This document shows positions 44,398 through 53,036 of a DNA stretch of 64,000 nt, piece after piece. Positions within the stretch are counted from its first letter, which is position 1, and every line of letters begins with the position of its first letter. The position numbers and the translations under genes were made by a program. The stretch lies in NCBI GenBank assembly GCA_023439505.1, contig JAEXNR010000021.1, positions 62,001-126,000 on the forward strand, read 5' to 3'. Source of the DNA: Bacillota bacterium (GTDB taxonomy: Bacteria; Bacillota; Clostridia; Lachnospirales; Lachnospiraceae). The notes under the pieces are model-generated. The model did no database searches and was not told the origin of the DNA. It saw only the letters and a program-made list of their open reading frames with translations.

Positions 44398-44459
44398 TAT
44401 TAAGACATAATGTCAAACGTTTACACTTCGTTTTTCTGTTTTCTTTTATCGTTTTCTTG
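44398..44459 (-). promoter_or_regulatory. promoter and AraC-type direct repeats of the esterase operon
   Basis: On the minus strand: GAAAACGAT, then GAAAAACGAA (44427-44436) exactly 21 bp on, a 23-bp gap, and a -10 TTAATA (44398-44403). Start codon at 44356. The order, orientation and both distances equal those at 30088-30148. A cre-like sequence covers the gap. Confidence 0.6.
44411..44425. promoter_or_regulatory. cre-like operator in the esterase promoter
   Basis: TGTCAAACGTTTACA, close to the catabolite-responsive element of CcpA. It lies between the predicted -10 and the activator repeats, where binding would block transcription. A companion lies at 44542. Confidence 0.5.
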
Positions 44460-44518
44460 ACTTTCTTTGTTGACTTTGTTAATATTTAAAAGAATTATAA
44501 TCATACATTTGGTTATTT

Positions 44519-44527
44519 TGATATAAT
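44519..44527 (+). promoter_or_regulatory. extended -10 promoter of the YesM/YesN genes
   Basis: TGATATAAT, 41 bp before the kinase ATG. No clear -35 is visible. Confidence 0.55.
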
Positions 44528-44541
44528 AGATAACTATATAA

Positions 44542-44555
44542 TGTAAACGTTAATA
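44542..44555. promoter_or_regulatory. cre-like operator downstream of the kinase promoter
   Basis: TGTAAACGTTAATA, one mismatch from the cre consensus as I recall it. Its TGTAAACGTT is the exact complement of AACGTTTACA at 44416-44425, so the two sites face each other across the divergent promoters. Confidence 0.5.
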
Positions 44556-44568
44556 GGAGATTTTCATT

Positions 44569-46299
44569 ATGAGCCTTTTTAAATCTAAAACTCCTTTCTC
44601 AGTAAGAAGGGTTTTTTTTAAATACTTTTTAACATTGTTTGCCTGTACATCCGGCGTTCTTATTTTTTATTGTATTATGTTCATTTCTACCACCAACGAG
44701 CAAATGTCCTATAATGCTAACTCCGCAACAAACTTCTATGTATATTCTCTGCAGTCTGAGATGTCAGTAGTATCCTCTTTTATACAAAAATTATGCTATT
44801 CAGACAATTCATTTCAATTACTTACAATGAAGAGTTTGAAAGATTCTGATAAAGTGGTACTTCAATATAATGTTACAGAAATGCTGAAAAGACACATATC
44901 ACCCTATGAATGCATCTTTGTTTTTAATAAGGAAAGAAGTATTTCTATGTTAGCATTTGGCTCGTCTTTCTCTTCAAACGGTTCTCAATATATTTATCAG
45001 CTAAAGGATAATTTAAGAGATTACTGGTTTGAACAGGATGCCAGCCAGTTTGGCACCTGGATCGCATTTCAGGATGGGCGTCATTCCGTATTAATGAAAA
45101 CACTGAACGTTAATGATATTTATGTTTGTGCCACCCTGGATCTGGACAAGTTTGACCTGATAAAGTATACCAATTCAGATTATGCTTCCCTTTCGTTTGG
45201 TTTCTTTGATCAAGAAAAGATACTGACGAATACGACGTATTTTTCCGACATGGGCATCTCTGTTGATGATCTGAATGGTAAAAAGAGCGCACCATTTTTT
45301 TCGAACTATTTTATGAAGACTTCCCCGATTGAAAATACAGATATTTATATCAGTTGTATTTTTGCATCAAACTTTATGTATTCTTTTGCCCGAATATCTG
45401 TTATTGTATTTATTGTCATGGCGTTCATAACTTGTGGTATCATTATTTATATCTTCTATTTGTTCAATCATCTACTGCTCTATCCGCTGGATCGGATTAA
45501 TGCTGCCACAAATCATTTAGAGCAAAATGATTCTTCTCCTTTTTTAAATAATAATGACAGCAATATGATAGAATATCAGAATATCAACAATGCGCTTGCA
45601 AATCTGATTGATCAGAAGATAGTCTTAAATAATGAAAAACTACAGGAAGCTTTCGAAAAAGATCATGCCAGATTGCAGTATTACCATTTGCAGACAAGTT
45701 CACACTTCTTTATTAACTGTCTGAAGAGCTTGTATAATATGCTGGAAAATAGCGAATATGAGAAAATGCAACGAATGATTATTGCGTTTTCCAATCACCT
45801 TCGATATGTCTTTCATGATAATCTGCAGCTTGTATCATTAGAGTCTGAGCTGATCGAAGTCAATGACTACTACAATATCATATTGTTAGACAGATTGACC
45901 CCTATGATACTGAACAGTCAGGTTGATACTCAGTTATATCGATATCAGGTACCCTCCCTGCTGATTCAGACTTTCTTAGAGAATTCAGTAAAGCACAGCA
46001 AACAATCTGACCGCTTACTGATCTTTGACATAAAAATTAATCTGGCTGAGTTGGAAGGCGTACCTGTTATGCAGATTCATTTAAGCGATAACGGTATCGG
46101 ATACTCACCCGAAATGCTTGAGAAATTAAACAGTTCTGACAATGATTTATTTGCAAAAAAACATGTTGGTATTTCAAACTTAAAACACCGAATTGCTCTT
46201 ATATATAAGGTAAATTACCAATTTGCTTTTTACAACAATCCTTCCGGTGGTGCATGCGTGTTAATCTATCTTCCACTTCTGGAAGCACCTGATGAATAA
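44569..46299 (+). CDS. YesM-type sensor histidine kinase of the esterase locus
   Basis: 576 residues. A membrane span at about 18-40 is followed by an extracytoplasmic sensor region of about 230 residues, a second span near 280-305, then a HAMP-like linker. The phospho-acceptor box is TSSHFFINCLKSLYNML, where most of the family has NPHFLYN. The ATPase part has LIQTFLENSVKHSK and LSDNGIGYSPEML. GGAGA lies before the ATG. The partner regulator gene follows by 24 bp, and the esterase operon is divergent. It probably senses the sugar substrate outside the cell. Confidence 0.9.
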   Translation: MSLFKSKTPFSVRRVFFKYFLTLFACTSGVLIFYCIMFISTTNEQMSYNANSATNFYVYSLQSEMSVVSSFIQKLCYSDNSFQLLTMKSLKDSDKVVLQYNVTEMLKRHISPYECIFVFNKERSISMLAFGSSFSSNGSQYIYQLKDNLRDYWFEQDASQFGTWIAFQDGRHSVLMKTLNVNDIYVCATLDLDKFDLIKYTNSDYASLSFGFFDQEKILTNTTYFSDMGISVDDLNGKKSAPFFSNYFMKTSPIENTDIYISCIFASNFMYSFARISVIVFIVMAFITCGIIIYIFYLFNHLLLYPLDRINAATNHLEQNDSSPFLNNNDSNMIEYQNINNALANLIDQKIVLNNEKLQEAFEKDHARLQYYHLQTSSHFFINCLKSLYNMLENSEYEKMQRMIIAFSNHLRYVFHDNLQLVSLESELIEVNDYYNIILLDRLTPMILNSQVDTQLYRYQVPSLLIQTFLENSVKHSKQSDRLLIFDIKINLAELEGVPVMQIHLSDNGIGYSPEMLEKLNSSDNDLFAKKHVGISNLKHRIALIYKVNYQFAFYNNPSGGACVLIYLPLLEAPDE

Positions 46300-46323
46300 C
46301 TATACTTAAAATTGGAGGGGAAC

Positions 46324-47883
46324 ATGAAGATTTTAATTATTGACGATCAGGTCTCTGTATTAAAAGGCATTATGAGCGGCGTTCATTTTGTCGATGCCGG
46401 CATTGATCATGCCCTCACTGCAACGAATGTTTCAGAGGCCAAAGAGATCTTAAAAACAAACGATATTGACATCCTGTTATCGGATATTGAAATGCCGGGT
46501 GAAAACGGGCTTAGTTTATGCAGATGGGTGTATGAGAATTATCCTGCCACCATTATTATACTGTTAACCTCCCATGCCTCTTTTACCTATGCAAAGGAAA
46601 GTATCAAATTTGGATGTTTTGATTACATTATACAACCGGCCCCATATCATGAAATCGAGGAAGTCCTGAAACGGGCAGTTGCAAAAATCAGGTCTGACAG
46701 ACAGAACAACCATTATTATGATATGGAGTTCATCAGCCAAAGCATGCTTAATTTATTTTCAAAGAATCCTACCAACAAACAGCAGGCCATTGAATCTCTG
46801 AATCATATGGGATATCCGTTGAGGGAAGATTCTAATATTCAGGCAATTATAGTTGATATCTATCCCTATTCAGAATCAAGCTCTCCGACATTTTCGGATT
46901 TATCAATTTTTATTACATTACTTGAAAGTGCAAATAAGAATTTCTATTCCCCGGCGATCTATTCCCTGGTTTGCATAAATAGATTCAAGCAGTTTGTGGT
47001 GCTGTTGTTTTGCAATGATAATTCACTGGATGCAATTACTCCCGATGCTTTCGAGGCCTTTTACCAATATCTTTGTAAAGAGATAGGACCGGAGTTGTCC
47101 TGTTATGCAACTTCCCGCAGTCAGCTGATCCATATTCGTGACACCATCTTAACCGGGGATCGTCTGTCAAAAAATAATGTTGCAAAAAAGCCTGGCATGT
47201 GCTTTGTAGAAAAAGATATTTTTGATCCCGGATCCACCAGTATCTTAGAAAATATAGCCCGCTGGACAAAACTCTTAACCAACAGCCAATTTACTCTGCT
47301 GGAAGAAAATATCATGACCTTTCTAAATTTTAATGTATCTATTAACAGACTTAACTTAGAGCGTCTATGCGAATTCCATCAACAGCTGACAAAGGTTTTC
47401 TTTGTATACTCTTATCAGCAGAATATTGATATTATGGGATTATTTACTGATGAGTACAACTACAACGATTACATGAACAGCTTTAAGGATATTAAGTCTT
47501 TAAAGAAGGGTATTTCATTTATTGTTCATTCCATTGCAACCGCATCTTCCGCCGATGAGTCGAAGGATGATGTTTGGCGTGCCAAAGAATACATCCTGTC
47601 CAATATATCCAACGATATTTCCGTAAAGGATGTTGCTGAACATGTTCACCTGAATCCAGAATATTTTTCTAAGCTATTCAAGAAAGAAGTAGGTGAAAAT
47701 GTGAAGAATTATATTCTTAGAATTAAAGTCGATGCAGCAAAGGATTTGTTGGAAAACCCCAACATTCCGGTAAGTATGGTTGCATCTGAATTAGGTTACA
47801 GCAATTTTTCTCATTTCACACAAATGTTCAAAAAGCATGAAAATGTCACACCGAGTGAGTACAGAAAACAGTTTCTAAAATAA
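46324..47883 (+). CDS. YesN-type response regulator (AraC) of the esterase locus
   Basis: 519 residues: receiver domain with IIDDQ, phospho-acceptor Asp54 in LLSDIEMPG, a middle region, and a C-terminal AraC domain (ISVKDVAEHVHLNPEYFSKL ... SNFSHFTQMFKKHENVTPSEY). The normally conserved Lys of the receiver is Gln here (DYIIQPAPYHE), a change I have seen in this subgroup. The ATG at 46324 has GGAGGGG upstream. The AAAACGAT repeats in two promoters of the locus are good candidate sites for it. Confidence 0.9.
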   Translation: MKILIIDDQVSVLKGIMSGVHFVDAGIDHALTATNVSEAKEILKTNDIDILLSDIEMPGENGLSLCRWVYENYPATIIILLTSHASFTYAKESIKFGCFDYIIQPAPYHEIEEVLKRAVAKIRSDRQNNHYYDMEFISQSMLNLFSKNPTNKQQAIESLNHMGYPLREDSNIQAIIVDIYPYSESSSPTFSDLSIFITLLESANKNFYSPAIYSLVCINRFKQFVVLLFCNDNSLDAITPDAFEAFYQYLCKEIGPELSCYATSRSQLIHIRDTILTGDRLSKNNVAKKPGMCFVEKDIFDPGSTSILENIARWTKLLTNSQFTLLEENIMTFLNFNVSINRLNLERLCEFHQQLTKVFFVYSYQQNIDIMGLFTDEYNYNDYMNSFKDIKSLKKGISFIVHSIATASSADESKDDVWRAKEYILSNISNDISVKDVAEHVHLNPEYFSKLFKKEVGENVKNYILRIKVDAAKDLLENPNIPVSMVASELGYSNFSHFTQMFKKHENVTPSEYRKQFLK

Positions 47884-47914
47884 TAATTTTATTGTAGGAA
47901 AGGAATGAATCTTT

Positions 47915-48769
47915 ATGAGCTATATGCGTTTTAATTTCAGGAGCCAGACGTTAGGACATTACGTAGATGTCTCAATCGTATATCCAACCGATGATTATAG
48001 TTACTATGCGCAGGATTTAGATGCGACAGCACTTTCCATGGAGGGAAAGCATTCCAGGGTATACGCTCCCGGAATGAAGTTCCAGACAGTATATCTGATA
48101 CATGGTGGCGGTGACGACGATACCCTTACTTACAGATATAGTAATGCTGAGCGCTATGCGCAGGAAAATAATGTGATGCTGGTGACTCCAAACATTACAA
48201 ACTCATTTGGAATTGATACCCGGTATGGTGTCAACTACCAAAGATTCTTATCAGAAGAGTTGCCAGTAGTAATTCAGTCACTTTTCGCCTCCTCACCGAA
48301 TAGAGAGGATAATTTTATTGTAGGATATGCGATGGGCGGTAATGTGGCACTTGGGACAGCTCTTTTGCATCCCTCCCTTTATCACACCTGCATAGACATC
48401 TCCGGCGGTATCGGAATGACGCTTTCCACAGAAACACTCAAAGAGGAATTGAGCGGCACCCATTTTAGCAAGAACTTTCCACTCTATAATTCCTCCTTTG
48501 GTACAGCAGATTCCATAGATGACTCCCCTTATCATATTGAGGCTGTCGCTAAGAAGTTCATTCAGGAGGGTGCCCAGGTATGCAAGTTCCATATTATCTG
48601 CGGCAGTGATGAGTTTATCAGATATCGGGTAGAAAAAGATGTGAAGAAGCTGGAGGAGATCGGATATTGTGTTAACTATATTTGCCCCGAAGGTTATACA
48701 CATGACTTTGTTCTTTGGGATAAGTATATAAAGCTGGCCCTGGATGAGTTATTACCTTTGAAGAGATAA
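47915..48769 (+). CDS. CE1-like esterase homolog with Ser-to-Ala nucleophile
   Basis: 284 residues with the PF00756 layout: TVYLIHGGGDDDTLTYRYSN, elbow FIVGYAMGGNVALGTAL, acid region ICGSDEF and PEGYTHDFVLWDKY with His. The nucleophile is Ala139 (codon GCG) in GYAMGG, so the triad is broken at serine while Asp and His remain. The frame is complete and has a ribosome site. It lies 31 bp after the YesN gene in the same operon, which suggests a role in sensing or control rather than catalysis. Confidence 0.82.
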   Translation: MSYMRFNFRSQTLGHYVDVSIVYPTDDYSYYAQDLDATALSMEGKHSRVYAPGMKFQTVYLIHGGGDDDTLTYRYSNAERYAQENNVMLVTPNITNSFGIDTRYGVNYQRFLSEELPVVIQSLFASSPNREDNFIVGYAMGGNVALGTALLHPSLYHTCIDISGGIGMTLSTETLKEELSGTHFSKNFPLYNSSFGTADSIDDSPYHIEAVAKKFIQEGAQVCKFHIICGSDEFIRYRVEKDVKKLEEIGYCVNYICPEGYTHDFVLWDKYIKLALDELLPLKR

Positions 48770-48794
48770 ATGTACCTATTCGATCGAGAAAATC

Positions 48795-48831
48795 AAAACA
48801 ACTGCATTGGGTCTGCAATTGCAGTTGTTTT
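48795..48831. terminator. bidirectional terminator after the YesMN operon
   Basis: AAAACAACTGCA and TGCAGTTGTTTT form a perfect 12-bp stem with a 13-nt loop. It is T-rich on both sides and serves the plus-strand operon and the converging azoreductase gene. Confidence 0.88.
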
Positions 48832-48925
48832 ATTCTTCCTATCTTTCAGTAAAAACATCAGGGTTCATAATTGTTCAACGACCATAGACTCTGTGCCGGC
48901 ACTTATCGATTTGATCATAGAAAAA

Positions 48926-49573
48926 TCAAAATTTGATTTTATCAATGATGGAATCGAATCTGCCTTTTGCTTTCTCTATTGCTTCCATTCTCTCCGTTTC
49001 TGTAGTTCCCGTCCCATCAATTAAAAGTTCCTCAAAGGTATGGATGCCAATAAATTTCATAATATCCTCTACATAATTAAGACCCTTGTCAAGAACAGGC
49101 TTCGTGATCCAGTTGATATTGGCACCGGAGGATTGAATATAGAGGAACGTACGCGGCCTGTCGTTTAAAAGTCCCTCCGGCTTATCCCCTGTGAAAGTGA
49201 TGGTCTTCTCTGCCTGTATAATACAATCAATATAGTCCTTGAGTATCGCAGGAAATGACAGGCTCCACATAGGTGATGCTACGATGTAAACAGATGCAGC
49301 AAGAAACTGGTCACATAATCTTGACATCTGCCGCACATCATTTTGCTCCTGCGCCGTTAATTTTAAAAGAGCATCTTCTTTAACCAAAGTACTTCTGCTG
49401 CTAAAATAGCTGTACCTTGGGCGTGGAATATGCTCTTGATATAAATCCAGCTCCTCCAGACTTAAGTCTTTATATTTATCCAAAATCTTTTGAACGATTG
49501 CACGACCTACTGTTTTACTTGATGATAATTCTTCGGGTTTTGAATTTGCTATGATATAAAGTAATTTGCTCAT
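48926..49573 (-). CDS. azoR: FMN-dependent NADH azoreductase family protein
   Basis: 215 residues with a flavodoxin-like fold: LLYIIANSKPEELSSSKTVG (FMN phosphate loop), ASVYIVASPMWSLSFPAILKDYID (flavin-binding) and YIQSSGANINW. The sequence fits the FMN-dependent NADH:quinone reductase/azoreductase AzoR family. AAGGAGG lies before the ATG. The last codons form an AT-rich palindrome (48922-48940). It stands alone between the esterase locus and the metal ATPase. Confidence 0.85.
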   Translation of the reverse strand: MSKLLYIIANSKPEELSSSKTVGRAIVQKILDKYKDLSLEELDLYQEHIPRPRYSYFSSRSTLVKEDALLKLTAQEQNDVRQMSRLCDQFLAASVYIVASPMWSLSFPAILKDYIDCIIQAEKTITFTGDKPEGLLNDRPRTFLYIQSSGANINWITKPVLDKGLNYVEDIMKFIGIHTFEELLIDGTGTTETERMEAIEKAKGRFDSIIDKIKF

Positions 49574-49631
49574 TTTCTATTTCCTCCTTTAAAAGCTATC
49601 CTCTATTATCTGTAGAGGAATCAGGAAATAT

Positions 49632-51518
49632 TCAAGATTTTCTGCTGCTCCATTTTAGTAATAATGCTGAATTTGTTATGACGACCACAGAACCTGCATT
49701 ATGCACCAATGCTCCTGCCACCGGATGTAATAATCCTGCCATCGCGAGCAAGACCGCCAGAAAATTAAGCCCCATGGATAACGTCAAATTACATTTAATT
49801 GTAACCATCATCCTCTTTGACAGGGCAAACAGATGGGGCAGCTCTTTAATCTCATCATCGATCAGGGTAATATCCGCCGCATCAATGGCTATATCACTTC
49901 CTATTCCTCCCATTGCTATCCCTACATCCGCCTTCTTCAAAGCAGGTGCATCATTGATGCCATCCCCTATCATACATACTTTTTCGTTCCTCTTTTGATA
50001 ACTATCTATGTAATGCAGCTTATCTTCCGGAAGACAATTGGCATATACCTTATCAACTCCCAGCTCATCCGCTATGAAGGACGCGGCATTTTCATGATCC
50101 CCGGTCACTAAAACGGGTTGAACACCAAGTGAGGTAAGTTGGCTTAACATAAGTCTGCTTTCTTTTCTTACAGTATCAGATAGTACCAGATATCCACTGT
50201 ATTTATGATTTATCGCTAGGTAGACAACGGTACATCCCTTTTGTAAATACTGTCCTGATTCCTCTAAGTTATTTGAGGGTATCAATACCTCTCGCTCCTG
50301 AAAGAATTTTTCATTTCCGGCAAATATTACGGCACCTTCTATCTTTGCCATGACACCCTGACCCGGTATTATCTGAACATCGTCCGCCCGCTTTAAGCTT
50401 TGCTTTTTATCATTACGATAACACTCTGTAATTGCTTTACCGAGAGGATGTTCCGAAAATTGCTCCGCAGAAGCAACCATATGGTATAAATCGTCCTCCT
50501 CATAATGCTCAGAGTGACTCTTTACTCTGATTACCTTTGGCAATCCGTAGGTAAGCGTTCCTGTTTTATCAAATGTGACCTTCGTAACTAGCGCCAGGCG
50601 TTCCAGAGCATCCCCTTCTCTTACTAGAAATCCGTGTTTTGTTGCATTTCCAATTGCGGCTATGATTGCAGTGGGTGTTGCAAGAACCAAAGCACACGGG
50701 CAGAATACCACCAGAACTGTCACGGATCTTATGATCTCTCCTGTCAGGAACCAGGTCAGGACAGCAAAGGCTAAGGCTAAAACCACAATCCAGGTCGCCC
50801 ACCTGTCTGCAAGGCCTACAATTTTTGCCTTTCCTGCGTCAGCAGACTGAACCAGCCGAATCATCCGCTGAATGGAACTGTCCTCGCCGACTTTTGTCGC
50901 CCTCATTTCAAAAACTCCATACTGATTTAATGTTCCACTGGCGACCTCATCATCCACTGTTTTGTCAACCGGCATGGATTCTCCTGTCATAACCGCCTGA
51001 TTCACGGAAGTCTGTCCGGATATGATAACACCGTCCACCGGAACTAATTCACCGGGCAATACCCTAAGGATGTCATCCACCCTGACTTGCTGTGCAGAGA
51101 TCTCCTTCTCCCCGGTTTCCATGACAACTCGTGCGGTTTGCGGTGTCAGGCGGATCAACTTTTCGATCCCTGCACGTGCCTTAGCCACTGTTAAATCCTC
51201 CAGTAAAGCACCAAGCTGCATAATAAACGCAACCTCGCCGGCAGCAAAATACTCTCCGATCCCAATTGATGCGATTAATGCAAGAGATACCAGGACATCC
51301 GCTTTTATATCAAATTCCGTAATTAATCCTATCATTGCTTCCAGGATTATTGGAATACCACAGACTATGATGGCCACCCATACAATATCAAAAGGCAAGG
51401 GGATCAGATTTAATATACTGATAAGCAATGATACTCCGGAAATCACCAAAAAAATAATATCTTTTTTTATGCCTCCCAGTTCTAATATTCCTTTTATCTT
51501 CTCGGCAACTTTATTCAT
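49632..51518 (-). CDS. heavy-metal P1B-type ATPase without N-terminal metal domain
   Basis: 628 residues: eight membrane spans, TGES, CPCALVLATPTA in span 6, DKTGTLTYG, HPLGKAI and GDGINDAPALKKADVGIAMG. The protein goes straight into the first span, with no CxxC metal-binding domain. The last span reads LVHNAGSVVVITNSALLL, which is not the Met-Ser-Ser pattern I expect in copper ATPases nor the Asp-x-Gly of zinc/cadmium types. The CsoR-like regulator and operators suggest Cu(I), the membrane signature leaves other metals open. It has its own promoter at 51618-51646. Confidence 0.85.
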   Translation of the reverse strand: MNKVAEKIKGILELGGIKKDIIFLVISGVSLLISILNLIPLPFDIVWVAIIVCGIPIILEAMIGLITEFDIKADVLVSLALIASIGIGEYFAAGEVAFIMQLGALLEDLTVAKARAGIEKLIRLTPQTARVVMETGEKEISAQQVRVDDILRVLPGELVPVDGVIISGQTSVNQAVMTGESMPVDKTVDDEVASGTLNQYGVFEMRATKVGEDSSIQRMIRLVQSADAGKAKIVGLADRWATWIVVLALAFAVLTWFLTGEIIRSVTVLVVFCPCALVLATPTAIIAAIGNATKHGFLVREGDALERLALVTKVTFDKTGTLTYGLPKVIRVKSHSEHYEEDDLYHMVASAEQFSEHPLGKAITECYRNDKKQSLKRADDVQIIPGQGVMAKIEGAVIFAGNEKFFQEREVLIPSNNLEESGQYLQKGCTVVYLAINHKYSGYLVLSDTVRKESRLMLSQLTSLGVQPVLVTGDHENAASFIADELGVDKVYANCLPEDKLHYIDSYQKRNEKVCMIGDGINDAPALKKADVGIAMGGIGSDIAIDAADITLIDDEIKELPHLFALSKRMMVTIKCNLTLSMGLNFLAVLLAMAGLLHPVAGALVHNAGSVVVITNSALLLKWSSRKS

Positions 51519-51596
51519 ACAAATCTCCTTCTACACCCATATTGACTCCTTCAAAATCCATGTTTTCAGATTCCTACTGGGATCCCTACACATAAT

Positions 51597-51646
51597 ACCC
51601 CCATAGGTATACTTTATTATACCTATGGGGGTATAGGTTGTCAATA
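51597..51646 (-). promoter_or_regulatory. consensus promoter with CsoR-type operators, for the metal ATPase
   Basis: On the minus strand: TTGACA (51641-51646), 17 bp, TATAAT (51618-51623). A perfect 17-bp inverted repeat with 6-nt centre covers 51597-51636. Each arm contains TACCCCCATAGGTA or its complement, and each arm is itself a G/C-tract operator of the CsoR kind. One arm fills the spacer, the other lies just downstream of the -10. Repression by the CsoR protein is therefore likely. Confidence 0.85.
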
Positions 51647-51699
51647 TAATAAAAAAAAAGAAACTCATCTTTCGAATCATTCCCTTTTCCTTATCCTCA

Positions 51700-51975
51700 T
51701 TAAGACATATTCGCAAATCGTTCCACAGCCTTCGTAAAACTTTCAATCGTCTTATCGGCATCTCCATGCTCAATACCATCTCTTACACAATGGTTAATAT
51801 GTCCCTCCAGAACAACCTGACCTACTTTATGCAATGCCGATTTTGCAGCATTAATTTGTGCCAGTACATCTTCACAGGGAATATCTTCCTCTATCATACT
51901 GTCAATTGCCTTCACCTGTCCGATTATTTTATTTAATCTGCGATGCAGATTATCAGCGTCCATACATTGTTTCAT
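51700..51975 (-). CDS. csoR: CsoR/FrmR-family metal-sensing repressor
   Basis: 91 residues, all-helical. It has HRRLNKIIGQVKAIDSMIEED and the Cys-His-Cys set of copper-sensing CsoR: Cys in DIPCEDV, His in LEGHINHC and Cys four residues on. The ATG at 51975 has GGGAGGTG ahead; the frame runs on upstream through the operator region and should not be counted. It lies directly upstream of the ATPase it probably represses, 181 bp away, with separate promoters. Confidence 0.88.
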   Translation of the reverse strand: MKQCMDADNLHRRLNKIIGQVKAIDSMIEEDIPCEDVLAQINAAKSALHKVGQVVLEGHINHCVRDGIEHGDADKTIESFTKAVERFANMS

Positions 51976-51988
51976 TCTAGCACCTCCC

Positions 51989-52080
51989 ATACCCCTGGGG
52001 GTTATTCTCTTATCCATTATCCCCTTAGTAATACCCTTACAGGTATGTGTATATAATAACAAAAAATCAGAGAATGTCAA
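51989..52080 (-). promoter_or_regulatory. csoR promoter and operators
   Basis: TTGACA (52075-52080) and an AT-rich -10 (TTATAT, 52051-52056) with an 18-bp spacer on the minus strand. Two operator-like palindromes lie downstream: ATACCCTTACAGGTAT (52031-52046) and ATACCCCTGGGGGTTAT (51989-52005). The second abuts the ribosome site. This suggests autoregulation. Confidence 0.65.
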
Positions 52081-52121
52081 GGTGTTCACTTGCTGCTCCT
52101 GCCGCTGACATCAAAGGAACC

Positions 52122-52766
52122 TCACTGTATCATAGAATGGCTGTGAATATAAAATTCCTCCTGACTAGGCTGATACTTTTTCTCCATATACGCTAAACCT
52201 TCGTCATAGTGCTCAGCTTCCTGTTCATCTATCTCCATCACAGGACTTTGGTAATAAATCCATTTTCTTCCATCCAAGGCATCCGGTATGAGTTCCTTTA
52301 CCATCATGGCCGACGGATATATTCCGCCCTCAAGACATACCTGGTACTTTTTGCAGCTTTTAAACCCTCTGCTTACATAATTATTGGGATTTCCAAATAT
52401 AACGATCACATCATAATTCAGGGTGACCGCCTGCTCAAAGGAATACTCCAGTAATTTTTTCCCATATCCTTTTCTCTGATATTCCGGAAGTATACAAACC
52501 GGACCGAAGGTAAGGATATTTTTTTCATTCCCTGACTCATCCACTAGTTTTGCTTTCGTATACATAATATTACCGATCATCTGATCATCAACTTCAATGA
52601 CCAAACTCAATTCCGGCAGAAAATCTTTATGGGATCTCATAACATGAACCAAATAATGCTCGTTGCACCCCGGAATATATAAATTCCAAAAACATTTTCT
52701 GGTAATTTCTTCTACTTTTTCATAATCTGCTTCATTTTCTTTTCTGATTCTAACTTCTTTGTTCAT
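52122..52766 (-). CDS. GNAT-family N-acetyltransferase
   Basis: 214 residues. Acetyl-CoA site in FGPVCILPEYQRKGYGKKLL (the V-x-P-x-x-Q-x-x-G-x-G pattern) and a typical first helix (VEEITRKCFWNLYIPG). The substrate is unknown. I start at 52766, where GGAGGG precedes the ATG by 7 nt; the 16 upstream codons lack one. It is divergent from the LysM-GH18 gene. The gap 52767-53036 shows no gene and no convincing promoter on either strand. Confidence 0.85.
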   Translation of the reverse strand: MNKEVRIRKENEADYEKVEEITRKCFWNLYIPGCNEHYLVHVMRSHKDFLPELSLVIEVDDQMIGNIMYTKAKLVDESGNEKNILTFGPVCILPEYQRKGYGKKLLEYSFEQAVTLNYDVIVIFGNPNNYVSRGFKSCKKYQVCLEGGIYPSAMMVKELIPDALDGRKWIYYQSPVMEIDEQEAEHYDEGLAYMEKKYQPSQEEFYIHSHSMIQ

Positions 52767-53036
52767 TGATAGCCCTCCAATTCTATTATTTAAAGTACTC
52801 GCTTTGTCTTTCAAGGTGTGTAATTCTACATTAGTCTTCTCGAACCTGTTCGTTTATGGGAACGAATTGACTGATTCGGATTGATTTATTGCTGTACTGC
52901 TGCGGCAGAGAGATGACTATTATTCGCTATAACTTCATATTATTTAATACAGCTTATGTTTCGATTGAGATAAGTCAATTCAACCGGCAAAAAGCGTCTG
53001 ATTTTCGCTCATAAATTATGTCGTCTTTGACGGCAA

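Noticed and set aside
48922..48940. AT-only palindrome at the azoreductase end, considered as terminator
   Set aside because: The stem has almost no G-C pairs and overlaps the last codons; the strong terminator at 48795-48831 serves this end.
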